DNA of 5,839 nt from Bordetella sp. (GTDB lineage Bacteria > Pseudomonadota > Gammaproteobacteria > Burkholderiales > Burkholderiaceae_B). Below are positions 1 to 5,839 of the stretch, in pieces; within the stretch, counting starts at the first letter, position 1; each line of letters opens with the position of its first letter. The translations under genes and the position numbers were made by a program. The stretch lies in the NCBI GenBank assembly GCA_027450125.1, contig DAIDKG010000115.1, positions 1 to 5,839 on the forward strand. Reading direction: 5' to 3'. A model generated the notes under the pieces. It ran no database searches. It saw nothing but the letters and a program-made list of their open reading frames with translations, and was not told where the DNA came from.

Positions 1-335
1 TGGTCGGCTTCATCGAGGCGACTGCGCGCGGTCACGGGATTGCGCACCCGGTCAGAATGACCGTATGCGCGAGCGACGGCGAGCAACTGGTGGCCGTGCG
101 CTATTCCAGCGAAGGCAAGTCGGCCTCGCTTTATCACAGCACGTCGTTCAGGCATTTCTACGAACTTTTTCCGGACGATTCGCAGATCGCAGCCGCGGGC
201 AACGACGCCTACCTGATCGTTTCCGAACCGCTCGTCGACCTGCCGCAGGCCTGGGCCCAGGTGCCCGAGGCCACGGCGATCGTCGTGCGCGGCGCGCATG
301 TCGAGTACCGGCCGTTCGCGCCTGTCGCGCCATAG
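1..335 (+). CDS. Class II glutamine amidotransferase, YafJ type (3' end only)
   Basis: The gene is cut by the left window edge. The reading frame is open from base 3 to a TAG at 333-335, giving about 110 C-terminal residues, so the ATG at 57 is internal and not the start. What remains reads like the end of the Ntn-hydrolase glutaminase fold: a beta strand with a 'CASDGEQLVAVRYS' turn, then 'SEGKSASLYHS', then a strand 'AYLIVSEPL' followed by a W-containing segment and a short C-terminal strand. This order (SDG-hairpin, then I-x-[ST]-x-PL, then W) matches my memory of the end of E. coli YafJ. The catalytic N-terminal Cys and the substrate loop lie outside the window, so activity cannot be judged. 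Family members transfer or hydrolyse glutamine amide nitrogen; the acceptor for this subgroup is not established. The gene converges on kch with a 34-bp spacer. Family assignment is fairly good; precise function is unknown. Confidence 0.65.
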   Translation, partial: VGFIEATARGHGIAHPVRMTVCASDGEQLVAVRYSSEGKSASLYHSTSFRHFYELFPDDSQIAAAGNDAYLIVSEPLVDLPQAWAQVPEATAIVVRGAHVEYRPFAPVAP

Positions 336-370
336 GCGCGGCGCTTGCCCGTGTGGCGCCCGGCGCGCCT
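334..370. terminator. GC-rich hairpin between convergent genes (possible bidirectional terminator)
   Basis: The spacer between the amidotransferase and kch stop codons can fold. AGGCGCG at 334-340 pairs with CGCGCCT at 364-370, and inside it GCGC at 341-344 can pair with GCGC at 356-359, leaving a 4-base bulge. The outer arms overlap both stop codons. Neither strand has a run of T after the stem, so a standard intrinsic terminator is not supported; the hairpin may instead block 3' exonucleases or simply reflect high GC. Confidence 0.3.
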
Positions 371-1623
371 CAGTCCACCAGCTTGAGCAACTGCCCCAGC
401 AGATCGTCCAGCTTGACCTCTTCTCCGCTGAGCACCATGGCCAGGAGTTCCCCGCCTATGGCGGGCAAGGCCAGTACGGCATCGGGGCGGACGTGGCGCA
501 CCCGGCTCATGCTGCGGGCATCGCTGACCGCCAGCACGGTGCGCACCTTGGCGTTGGCGTCCTTGGCGGCAAGCGTGGCGAAAGCATTGTCCGAATCGTC
601 CGCGCCCAGGGCCAGCACTGCGCGGGCGGTGGCGATTCCCGCGTTTTCCAGCACGTCGCTGTCGCTTGGGTCACCGATCACCAAGTCCTCGGGCTCGTCC
701 GCGCCTTCCGGGGCGCGTGCCGGCCAGATCGCGGTTGCCTGCAGGCCTCGATCGGTCAGGGCCTTGAGGGTGTTGCGGGCGAGGGGCGTGTTGCCGATCA
801 CGATGACATGGTCGTTGCGCTTCATCCGTTTCTTCCTGGGTTGCAGCAAGTTGATCATGCGCTGGTTGATCAGCGGTCCGGCGATCGCGGTCAGTGACGT
901 GGCGAAGACCGCCAGCCCCAGAATGATCAGCGAGACCGTGAACAGCCTGGCATGGGCCGTATGCGGGACGATGTCGCCGTAGCCTACCGTGGACATGGTG
1001 GCCACGGTGAAGTAGAGCGCAGAGGCGAAGTCGGCGATCGGCGGCGTGAATTCCTGGCCCAGCGTGTAGCTGCCGAGTACCCCGTAGCCCATGGTCAGAA
1101 GAACGCCGATCAGCGCGAACAGCGTGCCGGAGGCCAGGCTGGCGCGCTGAAAACTGCCTCGCGCCAGGACCAGAAGGACCAGCAATACGGCGCTGTAGAC
1201 GGCGACGGCCGGCAGCGGCTGCGCATGCGGCATGAACTGCAGCCCCACCGTGGCGGCGGTCATCAGCAGCGTCAGCACCCAGGCCAGCCGCGAGTGCAGC
1301 AGCAGCCCCAGCGAGAGGACCACCAGCAATGCGCCGACCAGCTCTTGCGACACGCCGTGGATCGCCAGCGCGTCGAAGCCGCGGGACAGGTCGATTACCC
1401 CGCGAGGCGCCGAGAAAAAGGAAGCGGCCTCGCGCAGCGATCCCAGCGACGGCCAGACCTGGACGAGTCCGGCCAGGCCCACGGCCAGGGCCAGGGGGAC
1501 GTGCGGGAACCAGGCCTGCATGCGCAGGCTGCGGTAGATGCGCGTCCATATCATCCGCACGCGGCTCGAAAAGCCGAGCGCGAAGCGTCCGCCAAAGGCC
1601 GTGCGGTGGCTGGATCCGCTCAT
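370..1623 (-). CDS. kch: Kch-type potassium channel with cytoplasmic RCK domain
   Basis: Product is 417 residues if translated from 1623. It is an inner-membrane K+ channel subunit, expected to act as a tetramer. Hydrophobic segments lie near residues 41-57, 88-110, 112-131, 137-153, 159-184 and 225-250. Before the last is a pore loop with the K+ selectivity filter TVGYGD at 212-217. A cytoplasmic Rossmann-type RCK-N domain starts near 272 ('HVIVIGN') and runs almost to the C-terminus; there is no TrkA-C domain. Many stretches match E. coli Kch as I remember it, such as MSTVGYGDIVP, ARLFT, VFATS, DNAF and KTVLAVSD-like 'RTVLAVSD'. No segment has the regularly spaced arginines of a voltage-sensing S4, so 'voltage-gated' would be unsupported. 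The start is uncertain: the ATG at 1623 has a poor ribosome site, and ATG 1554 (residue 24) would give an N-terminal tail of the length seen in E. coli. The gene follows DUF1841 after 10 bp. Confidence 0.92.
   Translation of the reverse strand: MSGSSHRTAFGGRFALGFSSRVRMIWTRIYRSLRMQAWFPHVPLALAVGLAGLVQVWPSLGSLREAASFFSAPRGVIDLSRGFDALAIHGVSQELVGALLVVLSLGLLLHSRLAWVLTLLMTAATVGLQFMPHAQPLPAVAVYSAVLLVLLVLARGSFQRASLASGTLFALIGVLLTMGYGVLGSYTLGQEFTPPIADFASALYFTVATMSTVGYGDIVPHTAHARLFTVSLIILGLAVFATSLTAIAGPLINQRMINLLQPRKKRMKRNDHVIVIGNTPLARNTLKALTDRGLQATAIWPARAPEGADEPEDLVIGDPSDSDVLENAGIATARAVLALGADDSDNAFATLAAKDANAKVRTVLAVSDARSMSRVRHVRPDAVLALPAIGGELLAMVLSGEEVKLDDLLGQLLKLVD
823..837 (-). promoter_or_regulatory. 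Internal ribosome-binding site and start inside kch (predicted soluble RCK domain)
   Basis: On the minus strand AGGAAG (837-832) lies 6 bases before an in-frame ATG (825-823), which is codon 267 of kch. Initiation here would give a 151-residue cytoplasmic RCK-only protein. The local sequence 'RMKRNDHVIVIG' aligns residue for residue with 'TMHRKDHFIVCG' of E. coli Kch, whose Met240 I recall being reported as an internal start. This site is a better Shine-Dalgarno than that of either candidate full-length start. It is built from codons for a basic linker (Arg-Lys-Lys-Arg), so chance is possible, but Arg263 uses AGG, one of only two AGG arginine codons I found in the gene. Confidence 0.5.
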
Positions 1624-1633
1624 CGCGCCCGGG

Positions 1634-2059
1634 TCAGCGCTCGGCGCGCTGGCGGATCAGGTCGATATACGCCTCGCTGTCCAGCGGCGTGCCCAGGCGC
1701 TGGGCTTCCCATACCACCTGGCCCAGGCATTCCATGATCTCGTGCGCGGCCTGGTGCGCGTCGCCGCGGTTGACCAGCTTTTGATAGGCCGCGCGGATGC
1801 CGCGTGGGTGGTCGATGGACAGCTGTTCGGCGATGGCCAGATGCATGGACAGGTGCAGAAAGGGGTTGGTGCGGCCTTTCTCGACCGGATACTCGGCCTG
1901 GCCGGCCTCGGGGCTTTCGAGGTCGGCGTGGTATTCGGGGTGTTCGATCACCCAGTCCAGCGCCATCGATTCCAGCGGGGTCAGCAGTTCGCCGGCCCGA
2001 TGCTTGCGCCAGGTCTCGACGAAGAATTCGCGAACTTGCTCGCGTGAGGGATTGAACAT
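1634..2059 (-). CDS. DUF1841 family protein
   Basis: A 141-residue soluble protein with no signal peptide or membrane segment. The opening '[13 protein letters not shown]', the 'TPLE' motif, 'EHPEYH', '[15 protein letters not shown]' and 'HEIMECLG' are hallmarks of the betaproteobacterial and neisserial DUF1841 family as I remember it, whose biochemical role is unknown. The predicted structure is nearly all helix. Histidines form three H-x3-H pairs: 40/44, 69/73 and 102/106, with Glu107 and Glu110 beside the last. Such spacing puts pairs on one helix face and could bind metal, but this is inference. The start at 2059 is supported by AGGA 6 bases upstream. It is the first gene of a likely two-gene unit with kch and is divergent from icd. 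The link to the channel may be only co-expression. Confidence 0.9.
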   Translation of the reverse strand: MFNPSREQVREFFVETWRKHRAGELLTPLESMALDWVIEHPEYHADLESPEAGQAEYPVEKGRTNPFLHLSMHLAIAEQLSIDHPRGIRAAYQKLVNRGDAHQAAHEIMECLGQVVWEAQRLGTPLDSEAYIDLIRQRAER

Positions 2060-2083
2060 GGGCAGTCCTGCGGTACAGGCTAT

Positions 2084-2095
2084 ATTCTATAGAAT
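2084..2095. promoter_or_regulatory. AT-rich palindrome with abutting divergent -10-like hexamers (icd / DUF1841)
   Basis: The 64-bp spacer between the two start codons holds the perfect 12-bp palindrome ATTCTATAGAAT, an AT island in GC-rich DNA. Each strand reads TAGAAT (5 of 6 to TATAAT): plus at 2090-2095 and minus at 2089-2084, immediately adjacent. Transcripts would start near 2102 (icd, leader about 22 nt) and near 2077 (DUF1841, leader about 18 nt). TATATT at 2081-2086 is another possible plus-strand -10. No convincing -35 hexamer is visible on either strand, so either the promoters need an activator or the palindrome is an operator. Confidence 0.45.
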
Positions 2096-2111
2096 TGCCG
2101 CCGATTCCACC

Positions 2112-2115
2112 GGAG
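2112..2115 (+). promoter_or_regulatory. Ribosome-binding site of icd
   Basis: GGAG with 8 bases to the ATG at 2124. It decides the icd start: the frame is open further upstream, to an ATG at 1797 inside DUF1841, but the NADP-IDH family begins at the position corresponding to 2124. Confidence 0.7.
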
Positions 2116-2123
2116 CCCGCCTC

Positions 2124-3377
<1,254 letters not shown>

Positions 3378-3414
3378 GCCGTCGCCGTCCCCGCAAGGTC
3401 CAAGACACGGAGCC

Positions 3415-5382
3415 ATGACACCGAAAAAACTGCTGGCGGGGGCAGCGGGCCTCGTCACCGTCCCGCTCGATCGCGCCGATATCGTGATGGCGCAGTACCG
3501 GGCGCTCGCGCAGCAGCTTCCGGTGATGCATCTGATCTTCATATCGAGCACCTGGATGGTCGCCATGACGCACATGGCGTATGCACCGCGGTGGCTGACG
3601 ATCGCCGCGCCCGCGCTGCTTACCGTGGCAAGCGCCTCGCGGATCCTGCATTGGTGTGCGGCGCGCCGGACGGTTCCGACCGTCGAGACGGCAAGCCGCA
3701 TGGTCGTGGGTGCGAACTGGCTGGCCGTACCGGTGGCTACGGTGTTCACGGCCTGGGCGCTGTGCCTGTTTCCCTATGGCGGCGCGTACGCGAAAGCGCA
3801 TGTGGCCTTCTACATGGCGATCACCACCATGGGCTATGTGTTCAGCCTGAGGCAGCTCAGATCGGCCGCGATCATCATGATCGCCATCGTCAACATGGAG
3901 TTCGTCGGCTTTTTTGCCTCGACGGGCAGCCTGACGCTGATCGCCGTGGCCCTGAACATGGTCTTGGCCTCGATCATGTTCATGATCATGGTCTTGCGCA
4001 ATTACCGCGCGTTCATCGACATGGTCGACGGGCTTCGGGCCGAAGAGCGCATACACAGGCTGGCGCACCAGGATGCGCTGACGGGCCTGCCGAACCGCGC
4101 GTCGTTTCTCGAACAGCTCGAGCGCAGCCTTGCAGACTCCGAAGGGACGCTGGGCCTGCTCTACATCGATCTGGACGGATTCAAGTTCATCAACGACGGC
4201 CGCGGCCACTACGCCGGCGACGAGCTGCTGCGCCAGGTTGCCCGGCGGCTCGACGCGCAATGCCTGCATGCGCAGGGCATGTCGCTGGGGCGGATCGGCG
4301 GGGACGAATTCGCGGCGCTGCTGCGCAATACCGGCGAACAGGAAATCGGCCGCATGGCGGCGCGCCTGGTGGACGCGCTTTCGGCGCCCTATGTGCTTGA
4401 AAATGATGCCCAGGTGCGCATCGGCGCATCGGTCGGATGCGTGCTGACCGCGCGCCGCGGCGAAACCGCCGCGACCCTGCTGGCGCATGCCGGCATGGCG
4501 CTGTACGCCGCCAAGGCGGCAGGCAAGGGTACCTTCCGCCTGTTCACGGCGCAGATGGAAAGCCACGTGCAGGAGCGCCTGCGGCTGGAGACGCAACTGC
4601 AGGCAGCGCTGCAGCAGGAGCAGGACATCTTCGTCTTCTACCAGCCCATCGTCGATATCGCGTCGCGCCAGGTCATGGCCAGGGAGGCGCTCGTGCGCTG
4701 GCGCAATCCCGGGCGCGGCTGGGTGTCTCCCCAGGAATTCATCCCGGTCGCCGAGGGCAGCGGATTGATCGACCAGATCGGCCGGTTCGTGCTGCGGCAA
4801 GCCTGCCGCGAGGCCATGCACTGGCCGGACGGCGCGAGCGTCGCCGTCAACGTCTCGGCGGTGCAGCTGGGACGAGGAACCATGGTGCCGGCCATCGCCG
4901 AGGCCATCGCCGAGGCGGGGCTGCAGCCGTCCCGCCTGGAAATCGAGGTGACCGAGACCGCCCTGCTGCGCGAAGACGGTGCCGTGGCGGCCGAGCTGCG
5001 CGAGATCCGGGCCATGGGCGTGCGCATCGCGCTGGACGATTTCGGGACCGGCTTTTCGTCGCTGGCCCATGTGCGGATCTTCCCGTTCGACAAGATCAAG
5101 ATCGACGGCTCGTTCGTGCGCGACGCGCTTGAGCGGCCCGACTGCGCTGCGGTGGTGCAGGCCATAGCGGACCTGGGCAAGAGCCTGGGGGTCACGACCG
5201 TGGCCGAAGGAGTCGAAACCATGGAGCAACTGGTCTGCGTCACGCAGAAAGGCTGCATGCAAGTGCAGGGCTATTTCTTCGGCCGTCCCGCGCCGAGCGA
5301 GGCGGACGCCGCCCGCATCGCCGGTTTCGATGGGGAGTGCGTCCAGGCGGCCGGGCCCGGGTCGGCGGCGGCGCCCGGCTGA
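3415..5382 (+). CDS. Membrane GGDEF-EAL cyclic-di-GMP enzyme with six-helix sensor domain
   Basis: A 655-residue inner-membrane signalling protein with both cyclic-di-GMP synthase and phosphodiesterase domains. The N-terminal 200 residues hold about six hydrophobic helices (36-56, 60-78, 101-120, 128-145, 150-168, 172-194) with short loops; I cannot assign them to a named sensor family. GGDEF domain, about 215-378: 'DALTGLPNR', 'DLDGFKFIND', intact GGDEF at 295-299. No RxxD inhibitory site lies five residues before it. EAL domain, about 392-640: EAL at 424-426, Asn479, EVTE at 511-514, DDFGTGFSSL at 541-550, Lys562, Glu598 and Gln618. All metal and catalytic positions I know of are present, so phosphodiesterase activity is likely; the GGDEF half may be cyclase or GTP-binding regulator. 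The ATG at 3415 has GGAG only 2 bases upstream, which is tight; ATG 3487 (Met25) is an alternative. It follows icd by 37 bp and may be read through from it. Confidence 0.93.
   Translation: MTPKKLLAGAAGLVTVPLDRADIVMAQYRALAQQLPVMHLIFISSTWMVAMTHMAYAPRWLTIAAPALLTVASASRILHWCAARRTVPTVETASRMVVGANWLAVPVATVFTAWALCLFPYGGAYAKAHVAFYMAITTMGYVFSLRQLRSAAIIMIAIVNMEFVGFFASTGSLTLIAVALNMVLASIMFMIMVLRNYRAFIDMVDGLRAEERIHRLAHQDALTGLPNRASFLEQLERSLADSEGTLGLLYIDLDGFKFINDGRGHYAGDELLRQVARRLDAQCLHAQGMSLGRIGGDEFAALLRNTGEQEIGRMAARLVDALSAPYVLENDAQVRIGASVGCVLTARRGETAATLLAHAGMALYAAKAAGKGTFRLFTAQMESHVQERLRLETQLQAALQQEQDIFVFYQPIVDIASRQVMAREALVRWRNPGRGWVSPQEFIPVAEGSGLIDQIGRFVLRQACREAMHWPDGASVAVNVSAVQLGRGTMVPAIAEAIAEAGLQPSRLEIEVTETALLREDGAVAAELREIRAMGVRIALDDFGTGFSSLAHVRIFPFDKIKIDGSFVRDALERPDCAAVVQAIADLGKSLGVTTVAEGVETMEQLVCVTQKGCMQVQGYFFGRPAPSEADAARIAGFDGECVQAAGPGSAAAPG
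4891..4914 (+). repeat. 12-bp tandem duplication inside the EAL domain
   Basis: GCCATCGCCGAG occurs twice back to back, encoding AIAE-AIAE in the helix before 'GLQPSRLEIEVTE'. The spacing between the NVS and EVTE motifs is not longer than in typical EAL domains, so this is a minor in-frame repeat without an obvious effect. Confidence 0.6.
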
Positions 5383-5389
5383 GGCCGCC
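5346..5389 (+). terminator. GC-rich hairpin over the GGDEF-EAL stop codon (weak terminator candidate)
   Basis: GGCGGCC (5346-5352) is complementary to GGCCGCC (5383-5389), and alternatively GCCGGGC (5350-5356) to GCCCGGC (5373-5379). Only a short TTT at 5391-5393 follows, so intrinsic termination is doubtful. The hairpin overlaps the last codons and the low-complexity Ala/Gly/Pro tail of the protein. Confidence 0.25.
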
Positions 5390-5429
5390 ATTTGCGCCGC
5401 AGCCCAGTCCGGCGCGGTCGGCGTCGGCC

Positions 5430-5446
5430 GGTGCCATATTGGTGCG
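5430..5446. promoter_or_regulatory. NtrC-like site A (distal, degenerate)
   Basis: Compared with the NtrC consensus TGCACC-N5-GGTGCA, the sequence GGTGCC-ATATT-GGTGCG has a good right half (5 of 6) and a poor left half (3 of 6). Its centre at 5438 is about 143 bp upstream of the predicted sigma-54 start site and 22 bp upstream of site B. Confidence 0.4.
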
Positions 5447-5451
5447 GGCAT

Positions 5452-5468
5452 GACACCGCGCAGGTGCG
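5452..5468. promoter_or_regulatory. NtrC-like site B (best dyad)
   Basis: GACACC-GCGCA-GGTGCG matches the NtrC consensus at 9 of 12 half-site bases and has a perfect CACC-N5-GGTG inverted core. Its centre at 5460 lies about 121 bp upstream of the predicted start site, a usual enhancer distance for a sigma-54 promoter. Confidence 0.5.
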
Positions 5469-5484
5469 CCCTGCTGGCAGGCAT

Positions 5485-5501
5485 TGCACCGTCCTGAAGC
5501 G
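5485..5501. promoter_or_regulatory. NtrC-like site C (proximal, one perfect half)
   Basis: TGCACC-GTCCT-GAAGCG has a perfect left half-site (6 of 6) and a weak right half (3 of 6). Its centre at 5493 is 33 bp from site B and about 88 bp upstream of the predicted start site. Confidence 0.4.
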
Positions 5502-5553
5502 ATTGACTCATACGGCGCGTTGATCCGGCTGTGTAGTGCAGAGAAATGAAAAG

Positions 5554-5570
5554 CTGGCATGCGGCTTGCT
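5554..5570 (+). promoter_or_regulatory. Sigma-54 (-24/-12) promoter of the porin gene
   Basis: CTGGCATGCGGCTTGCT fits the RpoN consensus YTGGCACG-N4-TTGCW with one difference (T for C in the -24 box). The invariant GG (5556-5557) and GC (5568-5569) are separated by the required 10 bp. The transcript should start near 5581, giving a leader of about 53 nt before the ATG at 5634. Sigma-54 promoters need an enhancer-binding activator, and NtrC-like sites are present upstream. Confidence 0.8.
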
Positions 5571-5586
5571 TAAAGCTCCATGTCAG

Positions 5587-5600
5587 AGTGCGTCCGCACT
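5587..5600 (+). other. Small hairpin in the porin leader
   Basis: AGTGC (5587-5591), loop GTCC, GCACT (5596-5600), immediately after the predicted start site and followed by TTGCTTCT. It could protect the 5' end of the mRNA or act as a weak terminator for transcripts arriving from the GGDEF-EAL gene. The stem is only 5 bp. Confidence 0.3.
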
Positions 5601-5619
5601 TTGCTTCTCGCCGACCGAC

Positions 5620-5626
5620 AAGGAAA
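5620..5626 (+). promoter_or_regulatory. Ribosome-binding site of the porin gene
   Basis: AAGGAAA with 9 bases between GGA and the ATG at 5634. It supports that ATG, which also begins a proper signal peptide. Confidence 0.75.
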
Positions 5627-5633
5627 CTTTCCC

Positions 5634-5839
5634 ATGCTGCCTGTCTCCAACAAGCGCTATCTCTGCCTTAGCGCAGGAATTCTGTTTGCCGCATTGTCCT
5701 TTCCCAGCTGGGCCGACGACACCGCCAAGGCCTCGCAGGCTGCGCAACCGGACTACACGCTGGTCCCCAACATCGGCGTGGCCAGCCAGTATCGTTATCG
5801 CGGCCTGATGCAATCGGCCGGTTATCCGGCCGTCTCGGG
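5634..5839 (+). CDS. TorF-type putative outer-membrane porin (5' end only)
   Basis: The first 68 codons of a gene that runs off the right edge. Residues 1-27 form a Sec signal peptide: basic start (K7, R8), hydrophobic core about 10-23, and an S-W-A cleavage site before Asp28. The mature start 'DYTLVPNIGVASQYRYRGLMQS' has the pattern of the Gcw_chp / TorF family: an amphipathic first beta strand followed by the '[SQ]-x-Y-R-[FY]-R-G-[IL]-x-Q-S' motif. Members are predicted 10-12-stranded outer-membrane beta-barrels whose cargo is mostly unknown. It is preceded by a sigma-54 promoter and NtrC-like sites, implying induction under nitrogen limitation. In related bacteria I recall such genes beside glnK and amtB, which would then lie just past the edge (inference). 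Family assignment is good despite the fragment; substrate is unknown. Confidence 0.82.
   Translation, partial: MLPVSNKRYLCLSAGILFAALSFPSWADDTAKASQAAQPDYTLVPNIGVASQYRYRGLMQSAGYPAVS

Noticed and set aside
65..982. A 305-codon plus-strand open frame opposite kch
   Set aside because: It is a high-GC shadow: Arg/Ala/Ser-rich without domains, overlapping the amidotransferase end and antisense to a well-recognised channel.
1797..2123. N-terminal extension of icd by 109 codons
   Set aside because: The extension lies within DUF1841 on the other strand; the IDH family starts at the ATG at 2124, which has its own GGAG.
3970..3995. CATGATCATG palindrome and repeated ATG/ATC triplets
   Set aside because: These are explained by Met/Ile codons of the sixth membrane helix of the GGDEF-EAL protein.
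5503..5508. TTGACT as a sigma-70 -35 box for the porin
   Set aside because: No -10-like hexamer is found at 16-18 bp; the sigma-54 box downstream explains the spacer better.
5517..5527. Possible IHF site between the enhancer and the promoter (GATCAA on the minus strand)
   Set aside because: The TTR part of WATCAA-N4-TTR is missing and the first base does not fit; DNA bending here remains unproven.
5536..5808. A 90-codon plus-strand frame overlapping the porin start
   Set aside because: It is out of frame with the porin, has no ribosome site, and crosses the predicted sigma-54 promoter.

Overview
The window is GC-rich (roughly two thirds G+C by eye), densely packed chromosomal DNA that looks like a betaproteobacterium of the Burkholderiales, most likely a Bordetella/Achromobacter relative. 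The basis is the codon usage, the Bordetella-like wording of the isocitrate dehydrogenase (its amino and carboxyl ends), and the DUF1841 and TorF-type porin genes. No tRNA, rRNA, CRISPR array, insertion sequence or phage gene was seen.

Layout, left to right. (1) 1-335, plus: the 3' end of a class II glutamine amidotransferase (YafJ type), cut by the window edge. (2) 370-1623, minus: a Kch-type potassium channel with six membrane segments and one cytoplasmic RCK domain; it converges on gene 1 across a hairpin-forming spacer. (3) 1634-2059, minus: a DUF1841 protein, 10 bp upstream of kch and probably co-transcribed with it. (4) 2124-3377, plus: an NADP-type isocitrate dehydrogenase, divergent from DUF1841 across a 64-bp spacer that holds a 12-bp AT-rich palindrome with a -10-like hexamer on each strand. 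(5) 3415-5382, plus: a membrane-bound GGDEF-EAL cyclic-di-GMP enzyme, 37 bp after icd. (6) 5383-5633: a 251-bp regulatory spacer with a strong sigma-54 (-24/-12) promoter and three NtrC-like dyads. (7) 5634 to the right edge, plus: the start of a TorF-type outer-membrane beta-barrel protein.

The most informative signals are regulatory. The porin gene has the architecture of a nitrogen-limitation promoter: a -24/-12 box preceded by three imperfect NtrC-like sites whose centres are 22 and 33 bp apart, close to whole helical turns. Inside kch, a methionine at the same place as E. coli Kch Met240 is preceded by a good Shine-Dalgarno sequence, so the gene may encode both the channel and a free soluble RCK domain. 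The isocitrate dehydrogenase keeps its catalytic residues but has unusual substitutions at substrate- and cofactor-loop positions, which suggests a diverged second copy. No clearly new multi-gene system was found. The genes look like separate housekeeping and signalling units, apart from the likely DUF1841-kch pair and a possible icd/GGDEF-EAL pair.
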